Positions 29,004 to 37,218 of a stretch of 64,000 nucleotides of DNA are shown piece after piece. Numbering within the stretch: the stretch's first letter is position 1; the number at the start of each line of letters is the position of its first letter. Both the position numbers and the translations under genes were made by a program. The DNA is taken from the NCBI GenBank assembly GCA_963829995.1, contig CAWHKW010000032.1, positions 1 to 64,000 on the forward strand. Direction: 5' to 3'. The notes under the pieces are model-generated. The model was not told the DNA's origin and did no database searches. It worked only from the letters and a program-made list of their open reading frames with translations. This DNA is from JACCZX01 sp963829995. Lineage in GTDB: Bacteria; Pseudomonadota; Gammaproteobacteria; Burkholderiales; Burkholderiaceae_F.

Positions 29004-29603
29004 CTACCAACGCTTGTCTTTAGCAATGTCCAAAATCGGTCTCAATTCGAGCGCGATTGCTTCACGAGCGCGAAAAATACGCGATCGCACCGTGCCGATC
29101 GGACACTGCATCGACTCGGCAATTTCCTCGTAACTCAGTCCCTCCAGCTCACGCAGCACGATCGCCGTCCGCAGATCTTCCGGCAGCTGGTCGATCGCCC
29201 GGTTGACTGCTTCGGCGACCTGCTTGGTCACCAGCATCGAATCCGGCGTGTTCAGGTCTCTTAGGTGGTCGCCGTCGTCAAAAGTTTCCGCATCTTCGAT
29301 ATCGGCCTGTGTCGAAGTCGGGGCGCGCCGGCCCTGCGAGACCAGATAGTTCTTGGCGGTATTGATGGCAATCCGATACAGCCACGTATAAAAAGCACTG
29401 TCGCCACGAAAGTTCGGCAGCGCCCGGTACGCCTTGACGAAGGCTTCCTGCGCTACGTCTTCGATCTCGGCCGTATCGCGAATCAGTCGCGAAAGCAGCC
29501 GAAAAATCTTGCGCTGATATTTGACGACGAGCAGGTCGAACGCCGCTTTGTCCCCGCGTTGCACGCGCTCGACCAACTGCTGATCGATGTCTCGCTCAGT
29601 CAT
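29004..29603 (-). CDS. rpoE: RNA polymerase sigma-E factor
   Basis: RpoE is the extracytoplasmic-function sigma factor for envelope stress. The 199 residues show region 2 (FDLLVVKYQRKIFRLLSRL, DVAQEAFVKAYRALPNFR, AFYTWLYRIAINTAKNYL) and region 4 (LPEDLRTAIVLRELEGLSYE, GTVRSRIFRAREAI). The downstream anti-sigma gene confirms the identity. It probably activates its own operon, but no sigma-E box could be assigned with confidence. Confidence 0.96.
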   Translation of the reverse strand: MTERDIDQQLVERVQRGDKAAFDLLVVKYQRKIFRLLSRLIRDTAEIEDVAQEAFVKAYRALPNFRGDSAFYTWLYRIAINTAKNYLVSQGRRAPTSTQADIEDAETFDDGDHLRDLNTPDSMLVTKQVAEAVNRAIDQLPEDLRTAIVLRELEGLSYEEIAESMQCPIGTVRSRIFRAREAIALELRPILDIAKDKRW

Positions 29604-29641
29604 GCGGCCAGCCGAAGCTCACGCGATCACCCGTGCACGCG

Positions 29642-30181
29642 TTAGCGATCCATCGAATTGGCGCGTTTTGTCGTTGTTGTCCGTTGATCATCATCGTCCG
29701 GGATCACCCGCCCCCACCGCAGGTGGACCCAAAGCTGCCGATAGGTTGACTGCGGCAGCGAATCCGGCCAGATCGGTATCAACATGGTGCCGCGCCGCAA
29801 GCTTATCAACCAGGTGGACGCGAACGCGATGTGCACAGGCGGCGCGGGCGAAGCCGGCGCGACGGTCGAAGGCGCCGAATCGCGTTCGCGCACCCTGATC
29901 TCACCTACCGATGAAACCCCAATCTCAAGTGGCGCAGCAATGCGCGCGCGCGTCGACGCCCACGCGGCGATCGCTGCGACGGCTGCCAGCAAGGCAAGCG
30001 CCGGGGCAAAGGGTGCCGACGAGACCGCCGCAATCAACAGTGCCAGGAACGACGCGAGCGCAATGCCGAGTCCAACGTGCCGCCAGCGCCGCGCACGCGA
30101 CGACGGTTGCAACGCTGTCCAAGGCACCAGCAAGTGGCTAGTGGCCTGTAACAGCCAAATCCAGACCGAAGGACGCGCCAC
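29642..30181 (-). CDS. YgfX/CptA-like membrane protein with an N-terminus from a mobile element
   Basis: This 179-residue protein has a PSSRARR segment followed by two transmembrane helices (about 37-54 and 57-74) and the C-terminal phrase RRGTMLIPIWPDSLPQSTYR typical of YgfX-type proteins encoded beside rpoE. E. coli YgfX (CptA) acts on cell-division and cytoskeletal proteins; whether this one does is unknown, and no SdhE-type partner is in the window. The ATG at 30181 lies inside a MITE-like element (30141-30302), so about the first 14 residues are element-derived. A GTG at 30127 just outside the element is a plausible ancestral start. Confidence 0.7.
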   Translation of the reverse strand: MARPSVWIWLLQATSHLLVPWTALQPSSRARRWRHVGLGIALASFLALLIAAVSSAPFAPALALLAAVAAIAAWASTRARIAAPLEIGVSSVGEIRVRERDSAPSTVAPASPAPPVHIAFASTWLISLRRGTMLIPIWPDSLPQSTYRQLWVHLRWGRVIPDDDDQRTTTTKRANSMDR

Positions 30182-30302
30182 TCGGCGTGCAGGGATAGGC
30201 GCAAAGCACAGCGATACCCGAAGGTATTGCGAGCATTTGTAACGACGCCCTGCGCGTCGATGGCGTGGCAGGCGGGCTAGGCATTTGGCTGTTACAGGCC
30301 AC
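30141..30302. mobile_element. MITE-like element 1 between fabF and ygfX, 162 bp with perfect terminal inverted repeats
   Basis: The sequence 30139-30160 (TAGTGGCCTGTAACAGCC then AAAT) is repeated perfectly in inverted orientation at 30283-30304. Both ends carry a TA dinucleotide, as expected for a TA target duplication. The interior contains a tight hairpin (GCGATACC, CGAA, GGTATTGC) and no coding capacity for a transposase. The right TA forms the first two bases of the fabF stop codon TAG read leftward. Removing the element plus one TA would still leave TAG. This is a non-autonomous element by appearance; the family is not known. Confidence 0.7.
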
Positions 30303-31534
30303 TAAATCCGTTTGAACACGAGCGTGCCGTTGGTGCCGCCGAACCCGAACGAATTTTTCAATGCGATATCGATGCGCATGTCGCGCGCCGTGTTGGCGCA
30401 GTAATCGAGGTCGCACTCGGGATCCTGATTGAAAATGTTGATCGTCGGCGGCGAAACTTGATGATGCAGGGCGAGCGCGGTAACGACCGACTCGATGCCG
30501 CCGGCGCCACCGAGCAAATGTCCAGTCATCGACTTGGTCGAATTGACAACGAGGTGGTGCGCCGCATCTCCGAGTGCTGCCTTGATGGCCTTCGTTTCGT
30601 TGATGTCGCCCAGCGGCGTCGACGTGCCGTGCGCGTTCAAATATTGAATCTCGTCGGCATTGACGCGCGCGCTGCGCAACGCGGCGAGCATGCAGCGACG
30701 CGGCCCGTTCATATCCGGTGCAGTCATGTGGTACGCATCCGCGCTCATGCCAAAGCCCACCAGTTCGCAGTAAATGCGAGCGCCACGCCGCTTTGCGTGC
30801 TCATACTCTTCGAGCACCATGATCCCGGCACCCTCGCCCATCACAAAGCCATCGCGATCGCGGTCAAACGGCCGGCTCGCAGTCGTCGGGTCGTCATTGC
30901 GCGTCGAAAGCGCCTTCATCGAGTCGAACCCGCCGATGCCGAGCGGCGAAATCGTTGCTTCGGATCCGCCGGCAAGCATGACATCGGCGTCGTCGTGTTC
31001 GATCATGCGGCCGGCGTCGCCAATCGAATGCAGGCCGGTCGTGCATGCGGTGACGATCGCCAGGTTCGGGCCCTGCAACCCATACTGAATCGATACGGCG
31101 CCGGCGATCATATTGCTGATCGAACCCGGAATCAGAAACGGCGACACGCGGCGCGGACCGCGGTTCATCAGTTCGGTGTGATTGTCTTCAATCATCGGCA
31201 GACCACCGATGCCAGAGCCGATGACGCAGCCGATGCGCTCACGATTGGCGTCGGAGACTTCCAAGCCGGAGTCTTTCAGCGCTTGCGCCGACGCCGCGAC
31301 GCCATAGTGAATGAAGGTGTCTAGTCGCCGCGCCTCCTTTGGCGGCATGTACTGCGCAACGTCAAAACCTTTGACTTCGCCGGCGATGCGGCATTGGAGT
31401 CCGGCCGTGTCGAACCGCGTAATCAAGTCGATGCCGGAACGCCCCGCCAGCATCGCCTCCCACGCAGTTGCAACGTCGTTACCGACCGGGCACACCATCC
31501 CGAGGCCGGTGGCCACTACGCGGCGTTGTTGCAA
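30302..31534 (-). CDS. fabF: 3-oxoacyl-[acyl-carrier-protein] synthase II
   Basis: FabF elongates acyl-ACP with malonyl-ACP in fatty-acid synthesis. The 410 residues have the thiolase-fold triad: the cysteine in VTACTTGLHSIGDA, histidine in NAHGTSTPLGD and histidine in KSMTGHLLGGAGG. The end NSFGFGGTNGTLVFKRI is typical. The stop codon overlaps the terminal repeat of a MITE-like element. It follows acpP by 39 bases, the standard acpP-fabF pair. Confidence 0.96.
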   Translation of the reverse strand: MQQRRVVATGLGMVCPVGNDVATAWEAMLAGRSGIDLITRFDTAGLQCRIAGEVKGFDVAQYMPPKEARRLDTFIHYGVAASAQALKDSGLEVSDANRERIGCVIGSGIGGLPMIEDNHTELMNRGPRRVSPFLIPGSISNMIAGAVSIQYGLQGPNLAIVTACTTGLHSIGDAGRMIEHDDADVMLAGGSEATISPLGIGGFDSMKALSTRNDDPTTASRPFDRDRDGFVMGEGAGIMVLEEYEHAKRRGARIYCELVGFGMSADAYHMTAPDMNGPRRCMLAALRSARVNADEIQYLNAHGTSTPLGDINETKAIKAALGDAAHHLVVNSTKSMTGHLLGGAGGIESVVTALALHHQVSPPTINIFNQDPECDLDYCANTARDMRIDIALKNSFGFGGTNGTLVFKRI

Positions 31535-31573
31535 GACGCTCCTCGGGATTGGGGATGCGGATGAAGCGAAGGG

Positions 31574-31813
31574 TCAGACTTTCTGATGAGAATTGATGTA
31601 ATCGATGGCCTGCTGCACGGTGCGGATCTTCTCGGCTTCTTCGTCGGGAATTTCGCATTCGAACTCATCTTCGAGCGCCATCACGAGCTCGACCGTATCG
31701 AGCGAATCCGCCCCGAGGTCTTCGACGAACGCCGATTCTATTTTGATATCCGCCTCGTTGACGCCCAGTTGCTCGGCGACAATCTTCTTGACTCGTTGTT
31801 CGATGTTTTCCAT
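31574..31813 (-). CDS. acpP: Acyl carrier protein
   Basis: AcpP carries growing acyl chains on a phosphopantetheine arm. The 79 residues are acidic and contain the attachment serine in DLGADSLDTVELVM at about residue 37. A strong ribosome binding site (GGAGGA) precedes the start. It lies between fabG and fabF as in most proteobacteria. Confidence 0.98.
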   Translation of the reverse strand: MENIEQRVKKIVAEQLGVNEADIKIESAFVEDLGADSLDTVELVMALEDEFECEIPDEEAEKIRTVQQAIDYINSHQKV

Positions 31814-31862
31814 TCACTCCTCCAGAGCAAAAAAGCGCGCGAATTCTAACAGTCTCATACAG

Positions 31863-32624
31863 CTAAGCCATGTACATGCCGCCATTGACGTGAATCGTGG
31901 CGCCCGAAATGTAAGACGCCGCGGCAGATGCAAGGAACACTACCGCCGCGCCGATTTCATCCTTGTCCCCCAGCCGTCCCAAAGGAATCTGCGCAAGCAG
32001 CGTTCGAGTCTGTTCCTCGGTCAGTGCGCGCGTCATGTCGGTATCGATAAAACCAGGAGCAATGCAGTTGACGGTGATGTTGCGACTTCCCAGCTCGCGT
32101 GCCAGCGCGCGGGTCATGCCTGCCACACCCGCCTTTGCAGCGGCGTAGTTGGTTTGACCCGCGTTGCCACTGGCTGCAACGACGGACGTGATGTTGATGA
32201 TGCGTCCGTGCCGTGCCTTCATCATCCCGCGTAGCACCGCACGCGACAACCGAAAAACAGCCGACAGATTGGTGTCAATGACGGCTGACCAGTCATCGTC
32301 CTTTGTGCGCATCGCCAGCGCATCACGCGTAATGCCCGCGTTGTTTACCAGAATCGAAAGCTTGCCGTGCTCCTTGCCAATCGCGTCGATCAACGCATCC
32401 GTGGCGGCGGCGTCGCACACGTCGAGCAATGCGCCGCGGCCGTGGCCCCCGATAGCGGCAAGGCGCTGCGAGATTTGATCAGCGCCGCTCTGCGACGTCG
32501 CAGTCCCTATAACGGTTGCGCCGGCGCGCGCTAGTTGATCGGCAATCGCATGACCGATTCCACGCGATGCGCCGGTGACGAGCGCGACTTCGCCTTGAAG
32601 GCAGTCCGGCTGAAACACGTTCAT
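31863..32624 (-). CDS. fabG: 3-oxoacyl-[acyl-carrier-protein] reductase
   Basis: FabG reduces 3-oxoacyl-ACP with NADPH. The 253 residues have the Rossmann motif TGASRGIGHAIA, NNAGITRD, and the catalytic Ser, Tyr and Lys in NITSVVAASGNAGQTNYAAAKAG. The end GGMYMA is typical. The ATG at 32624 overlaps the fabD stop (ATGA); a longer frame to 32738 lies inside fabD and is not used. Confidence 0.96.
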   Translation of the reverse strand: MNVFQPDCLQGEVALVTGASRGIGHAIADQLARAGATVIGTATSQSGADQISQRLAAIGGHGRGALLDVCDAAATDALIDAIGKEHGKLSILVNNAGITRDALAMRTKDDDWSAVIDTNLSAVFRLSRAVLRGMMKARHGRIINITSVVAASGNAGQTNYAAAKAGVAGMTRALARELGSRNITVNCIAPGFIDTDMTRALTEEQTRTLLAQIPLGRLGDKDEIGAAVVFLASAAASYISGATIHVNGGMYMA

Positions 32625-33553
32625 CGGCCAAGCGCCGCCAGTGTGCTGGCGAGTGTGGTTGTGTCGTTGACAACCAGGCTTTCGAGGCCCGGCGCAATTC
32701 GCTTGGTCAAACCGGACAGTACTCGTCCCGGGCCACATTCGACGACGTGAGTCACGCCAAGGTCACTCATCTTGCGAACGCTGTCGGCCCAGCGCACCGG
32801 GCGCGCGGCCTGTCGCGCCAGTGCATCAGCGATTCTCGCCGGTTCCGATTCGACCGACACATCGACGTTGTTGATCAAATCGATACGTGGTTTGCTCAAC
32901 GTCGCGTGCGCAAGCCTCTCGCGCAGGCGATCACTGGCCGGCTGCAACAACGATGAATGAAACGGAGCCGAAACCGAAAGCGGCACGGCGCGCTTGGCAC
33001 CCAGGCGTTTCGCGACTTCGCACGCCCGTTGCACCGCAGAAGAATGACCCGCAATCACGACCTGAGCCGGCGCGTTGAAGTTGACCGGCTCGACGACTTC
33101 GCCTTGTGCGGCTTCGCTGCATGCCTGCTGCACAGCTTCATCGGCCAAGCCGAGAATCGCCGCCATCGAGCCGATACCGAGCGGCACAGCCTCCTGCATC
33201 GCCTGCGCGCGAAAGCGGACTAGTCGCATTGCGTCTTCCAATTCAAGGGCGCCGGCGGCGACCAGCGCGGTGTACTCGCCCAGGCTATGCCCCGCCACAA
33301 TTTGCGGCTCGGCACCTCCGGCCGCGCGCCAGGCCGCGTAGATGGCATATCCGACGGTCAGCAGTGCCGGCTGCGTGTTGATGGTCAGGTTCAAATCTTC
33401 GGCGGGGCCGGTAGCGATCAATGCCCCGAGGTTCTGCCCCAGCGCGCTCGACGCCCGCGCTACAACCGAGTCCACCGCCGCGTTGTCGCGGAAAGAATCG
33501 AGCATGCCGACCGACTGCGAGCCTTGCCCAGGAAACACGAATGCGATTTTCAC
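32621..33553 (-). CDS. fabD: Malonyl CoA-acyl carrier protein transacylase
   Basis: FabD moves malonyl groups from CoA to ACP. The 310 residues begin with FVFPGQGSQSVGM, carry the nucleophile in GHSLGEYTAL (serine near residue 92) and the histidine in APFHSSLL (near 200). It overlaps fabG by 4 bases. Upstream, a 138-base gap to fabH is almost entirely filled by a palindromic MITE-like element. Confidence 0.96.
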   Translation of the reverse strand: MKIAFVFPGQGSQSVGMLDSFRDNAAVDSVVARASSALGQNLGALIATGPAEDLNLTINTQPALLTVGYAIYAAWRAAGGAEPQIVAGHSLGEYTALVAAGALELEDAMRLVRFRAQAMQEAVPLGIGSMAAILGLADEAVQQACSEAAQGEVVEPVNFNAPAQVVIAGHSSAVQRACEVAKRLGAKRAVPLSVSAPFHSSLLQPASDRLRERLAHATLSKPRIDLINNVDVSVESEPARIADALARQAARPVRWADSVRKMSDLGVTHVVECGPGRVLSGLTKRIAPGLESLVVNDTTTLASTLAALGR

Positions 33554-33568
33554 TTTTCGACAGACTTA

Positions 33569-33692
33569 ACAGCCTGCTGAAAAACGTAGCGAGCAGGCCC
33601 GAGCTTGCGCCGAGGAGCGGAGGCGTACGAACTGGTACGTTGAGCACCGGAGGTGCAAGATCGGGTCGCGCAGTAGTTTTGCATCAGGCTGT
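33569..33692. mobile_element. MITE-like element 2 between fabH and fabD, 124 bp palindrome
   Basis: The ends are inverted repeats: ACAGCCTGCTGAAAAAC at 33569-33585 against ACAGCCTGATGCAAAAC read leftward from 33692 (15 of 17 identical). A TA lies outside each end (33567-33568 and 33693-33694). Nearly the whole element folds back on itself around GCGTACGAACTGGTACG near 33627-33643, with matching arms CCCGAGCTTGC and GCAAGATCGGG. It has no coding capacity. The right TA is the start of the fabH stop codon TAA read leftward, and excision would keep TAA. It differs in sequence from element 1. Confidence 0.7.
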
Positions 33693-34684
33693 TACCAGCG
33701 CAGCAGCACCGAGCCCCAGGTAAACCCGCCGCCGACGCCTTGCAGCATCACGTGCTGCCCGGTCTTGATGCGGCCATCGCGCACCGCGAGGTCAAGAGCC
33801 AACGGTACCGACGCTGCCGACGTGTTGCCGTGCCGATCCACGGTGGCGACCAATTTCTCCTCCGGCACACCGACCCGCTTTGCTATCGCATTCAGAATTC
33901 GTACGTTGGCTTGGTGCGGAATCAGCCAGTCAAGCTGCGAGGCGTCTAGACCGGCTTCCTGCAGCACCTTGAGCGCAGATGCACCGAGCACATTGACCGC
34001 GAGTTTGAATACTGCCGGACCGTCCATCGTCAGAAATGGATGACCTTCGACCTTGCCCTGCGACACGCGGCCCGCTGTACACAACACGCCTGACTGCGAT
34101 CCGTCGGCTTTCAACTCCGATGCGAGCAATCCCGGCTCATTCGATGCTTCGAGAACCGCCGCGCCAGCTCCATCGCCGAAAAGAACGCACGTCGTGCGAT
34201 CGTTCCAGTCAAGAATGCGCGAAAACAGCTCGGCGCCGATAACAAGCGCCCGCTGGTTCAGCCCGCTACGAATCATCGCGTCGGCGACGACCAGTCCATA
34301 CACAAAGCCGCTGCACACGGCCTGCACGTCAAAGGCTGTCAATTGATCAGCCTCCAGCTGGGCTTGAACCAGGCATGCCGTGCTCGGAAATATCTGGTCC
34401 GGAGTCGACGTCGCCACGATGATCAGATCAATGTCCTTGACAGCACGTCCCGCCGCCTTCAGCGCCTCCCGGGCCGCACGGGTTCCAAGATCGGCGGTGC
34501 TAACCCCCGCCTCGGCCAGATAGCGCTGCCGAATACCGGTGCGTGCAACGATCCACTCGTCTGACGTTTCCACACCGCGCTTGGCGAGATCACGCGCCAG
34601 TTCATCGTTCGACACAACGCGCGCGGGAAGCGCTGAGCCGGTGCCTGTGATCCGGGAATAAGTGCGCAAGGCAGTGCGGCTCAT
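33692..34684 (-). CDS. fabH: 3-oxoacyl-[acyl-carrier-protein] synthase III
   Basis: FabH starts fatty-acid synthesis by condensing acetyl-CoA with malonyl-ACP. The 330 residues have the catalytic cysteine in FDVQAVCSGFVYGL (near 124), histidine in WLIPHQANVRI and asparagine in DRHGNTSAASVP. The end GGGFTWGSVLLRW is typical. Its start overlaps the plsX stop by 4 bases, and its stop overlaps the terminal repeat of MITE-like element 2. Confidence 0.96.
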   Translation of the reverse strand: MSRTALRTYSRITGTGSALPARVVSNDELARDLAKRGVETSDEWIVARTGIRQRYLAEAGVSTADLGTRAAREALKAAGRAVKDIDLIIVATSTPDQIFPSTACLVQAQLEADQLTAFDVQAVCSGFVYGLVVADAMIRSGLNQRALVIGAELFSRILDWNDRTTCVLFGDGAGAAVLEASNEPGLLASELKADGSQSGVLCTAGRVSQGKVEGHPFLTMDGPAVFKLAVNVLGASALKVLQEAGLDASQLDWLIPHQANVRILNAIAKRVGVPEEKLVATVDRHGNTSAASVPLALDLAVRDGRIKTGQHVMLQGVGGGFTWGSVLLRW

Positions 34685-35739
34685 GCGCCGGCCGCGGCCG
34701 GCTGAATACCTCGGCTTGCCTGCTCGAGTTGCGCCAGCTGCGCAACGAACGGACGCATCTCCGCCACCGTGCGATCGAGCACGTGGTGCTGCGCCTGCTC
34801 GAAGCCGCGCTTCAGCGCGCTTTCAAATGCGACGGCGTCGGCCGAGCCGTGGCTCTTGATGACGAGCCCGCGCAGGCCGAGCAGGCTCGCGCCGTTATGC
34901 CGGCGGTGATCGACGCGCCGCTTGAAACGTCTGAGGACCGGCAACGCAGCTATGGCTTGCAGGCGCGACAGCGCGCCGCGCGTGAATTCCTCGCGAACGA
35001 AACCCGCCAGCATCAGCGCCAGCCCCTCCGAAGTTTTCAACGCGACGTTGCCGACAAAACCATCGCACACGACGACATCGGTGGTGCCCTTGAAAATGTC
35101 GTTGCCCTCGACGTTGCCGACGAAATTGAGAGGACTCGCACGCAGCAGTTCCGCGGCTTGCTTGACCACCTCATTGCCTTTGATCAATTCTTCGCCGATA
35201 TTGAGCAACCCCACGGTCGGGCGGTCGATCTCCTCTACCGCGGCGACCAGCGCGCTGCCCAGCACGGCAAACTGCACCAGATGTTCCGGCCCGCAGTCCA
35301 CGTTGGCTCCAAGATCGAGCACGGTGGTAACGCGCCCCTTCTGGTTCGGCAGCACCGCGGCAATCGCCGGACGATCGATACCGTCCAGCGTCTTCAGCAC
35401 AAAGCGTGCAATAGCCATCAGCGCGCCCGTATTTCCGGCGCTGACGCAGACATCGGCCCGACCTTCCTTGACCAGATTGATTGCCACTCGCATCGACGAA
35501 TCGCGCTTGGTGCGCATGGCGATCGCGGGCGCGTCGTCACTCTCGACGACCTCTTCGGCATGCAGCAGCTCTAACCGTGCCGGACGCTTGCCTCTCAGTG
35601 CTGCTTCGATAGCTGGCCGCCGTCCCACCAGCAGCAACTGTGCATCCGGATGGTGGTCGAGGAATGCAAGGGACGCCGGGACCGTAACCGCACAACCGTG
35701 GTCACCGCCCATGCAATCGACCGCGATTCGCGTCGTCAC
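34681..35739 (-). CDS. plsX: Phosphate acyltransferase
   Basis: PlsX makes acyl-phosphate from acyl-ACP for phospholipid synthesis. The 352 residues start with the signature TRIAVDCMGGDHG and contain VSAGNTGALMA, VLDLGANVDCGPEHL, NIGEE and VCDGFVGNVALKTSEG. It lies between rpmF and fabH in the standard operon. Confidence 0.96.
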   Translation of the reverse strand: MTTRIAVDCMGGDHGCAVTVPASLAFLDHHPDAQLLLVGRRPAIEAALRGKRPARLELLHAEEVVESDDAPAIAMRTKRDSSMRVAINLVKEGRADVCVSAGNTGALMAIARFVLKTLDGIDRPAIAAVLPNQKGRVTTVLDLGANVDCGPEHLVQFAVLGSALVAAVEEIDRPTVGLLNIGEELIKGNEVVKQAAELLRASPLNFVGNVEGNDIFKGTTDVVVCDGFVGNVALKTSEGLALMLAGFVREEFTRGALSRLQAIAALPVLRRFKRRVDHRRHNGASLLGLRGLVIKSHGSADAVAFESALKRGFEQAQHHVLDRTVAEMRPFVAQLAQLEQASRGIQPAAAGA

Positions 35740-35785
35740 TGGAAAATCGCTCGCACGCCGCCCAGCTTACTGCGCGCGGCGCGAT

Positions 35786-35968
35786 TTACTCGTCGCTCTT
35801 GGCTTGAATAACCTTTTTGCCGCGGTAAAAACCGGTTGGACTGACGTGATGTCGACGGTGAACCTCGCCCGTGGTCGGCTCGATCGCCGTCGGCGGATTC
35901 GTTAAAGCGTCGTGAGAACGGTGCATCCCACGCTTGGACGATGACTTCTTGTTTTGCTGGACAGCCAT
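35786..35968 (-). CDS. rpmF: 50S ribosomal protein L32
   Basis: The 60-residue protein begins MAVQQNKKSSSKRGMHRSHD and contains HHVSPTGFYRGKKVI. It has no cysteines, so it is the zinc-independent form. The ATG at 35968 is the family start. It opens the rpmF-plsX-fab operon, 47 bases before plsX. Confidence 0.97.
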   Translation of the reverse strand: MAVQQNKKSSSKRGMHRSHDALTNPPTAIEPTTGEVHRRHHVSPTGFYRGKKVIQAKSDE

Positions 35969-36024
35969 AGCTAACCCCGCGAAAAGGCGGCGATTGTACC
36001 CGAGCAATGTCGCGCAGAAGCGCG

Positions 36025-36567
36025 CTAGTTAAGCCGCTTATTGGCGTCGTCATCGTCGCGTAGGGCGAGCAACACTGCAAAAGGATTCGAAGCGGACACT
36101 GGATTCGCGATCTCGTCCGAACTCAAAGGCGCGGCGCATCCGTCGTGACGCGGGACGAGTGGCAACGACAGAATCGCCTCGTCTTCGACCCAGTCGTGAA
36201 TGCTCATGTTGCGCGAGCCGACCACGGCGTCGAGGTCATCATCCTCGATTGGCAACGAGTTCAACTCTTCCTCGGTCGCGACGAAGCGAAACCGCGTAGT
36301 GCGATCGATGCCAAATTGAAGCGGCGAATTGCAGCGCTGACAGATCAGGTTCAACTGCCCCACGAGATGCAGGTCAGCGGCTGGATGCCCATCGTCGTCG
36401 ATCAGCCCTTCGATCTCGTAGCGCAGTGCGCCTTCTGACTTTGCGACGAAGTCGGTAAGACGTGGCAGTTGCGCGACGGCGATCTCGCCTTCGATCCGTC
36501 GAGCCGCGCGCGCGAAAGCAAAGCTATCGATCGTCGGCGAAGTACGAGAAATGAAGTCAGCGGACAT
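36025..36567 (-). CDS. yceD: DUF177 (YceD) family protein
   Basis: YceD/DUF177 proteins precede rpmF in most bacteria and have been linked to 23S rRNA accumulation. The 180 residues contain the conserved cysteine pair in LICQRCNSPL near residue 76 and a later acidic segment with EDEAILSLPLVPRHD. The start ATG 36567 gives MSADFISR; a longer frame to 36711 would overlap the divergent maf gene. It lies 56 bases upstream of rpmF. Confidence 0.9.
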   Translation of the reverse strand: MSADFISRTSPTIDSFAFARAARRIEGEIAVAQLPRLTDFVAKSEGALRYEIEGLIDDDGHPAADLHLVGQLNLICQRCNSPLQFGIDRTTRFRFVATEEELNSLPIEDDDLDAVVGSRNMSIHDWVEDEAILSLPLVPRHDGCAAPLSSDEIANPVSASNPFAVLLALRDDDDANKRLN

Positions 36568-36624
36568 AGGTCTAGGCGCAACGCCGTGCTCGGCGCTTCC
36601 GGACTGCGCATCTACACTTGTTGA

Positions 36625-37218
36625 ATGGCTCGTCCGCTGATCGTACTCGCCTCGACGTCGCGCTATCGACGGCAGTTGCTCGAGCGATTGCGCTTGCCGT
36701 TCGAAGTGCATGCGCCTGAAGTCGATGAGGCCACCCTGCCCGGGGAAACACCGCGCGAAACGGCGCTGCGGCTTGCGCGCGCGAAGGCGGAGAAGGTCGC
36801 CATGCGGTTCTCAGGCGCGATCGTGATCGGCTCGGACCAGACGGTCGACTTGAACGGACAGACGCTCGGCAAGCCGCTCACGCATGACGCCGCGCTGGCA
36901 CAACTGCAATCGCTGCAGGGACGCACCGTCGTGTTTTATACCGCGCTGGCGCTGGTCGGGCCGGTGACGAACCGCGTGCAGTTGGACTGTGTGCCGACCA
37001 AGGTGACTTTTCGCAATTTACGGTCAGTGCAGTTGGAGGCGTATCTGCGCGCCGATCAGCCCTACGACTGCGCGGGCGCGGCGAAGATCGAATCGCTTGG
37101 CACTGCGCTGGTGGAGGCGGTCGAGTCGGACGACCCCACGGCGTTGATCGGGCTGCCGTTGATTCGATTGACGTCGATGCTGTCATCGGCTGGAATCGAC
37201 GTGCTCGCGGGCGCATGA
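36625..37218 (+). CDS. yceF: Maf-like nucleotide pyrophosphatase, YceF type
   Basis: Maf proteins hydrolyse modified nucleoside triphosphates; the YceF branch prefers 7-methyl-GTP. The 197 residues start LIVLASTSRYRRQLLERL, with the catalytic aspartate in VIGSDQTVDLNG and the later conserved YDCAGAAKIESLG. It is divergent from yceD and overlaps the next gene by 4 bases. Confidence 0.9.
   Translation: MARPLIVLASTSRYRRQLLERLRLPFEVHAPEVDEATLPGETPRETALRLARAKAEKVAMRFSGAIVIGSDQTVDLNGQTLGKPLTHDAALAQLQSLQGRTVVFYTALALVGPVTNRVQLDCVPTKVTFRNLRSVQLEAYLRADQPYDCAGAAKIESLGTALVEAVESDDPTALIGLPLIRLTSMLSSAGIDVLAGA

Noticed and set aside
32624..32738. N-terminal extension of FabG
   Set aside because: It lies inside fabD and has no similarity to the family; the ATGA overlap at 32621-32624 gives the normal start.
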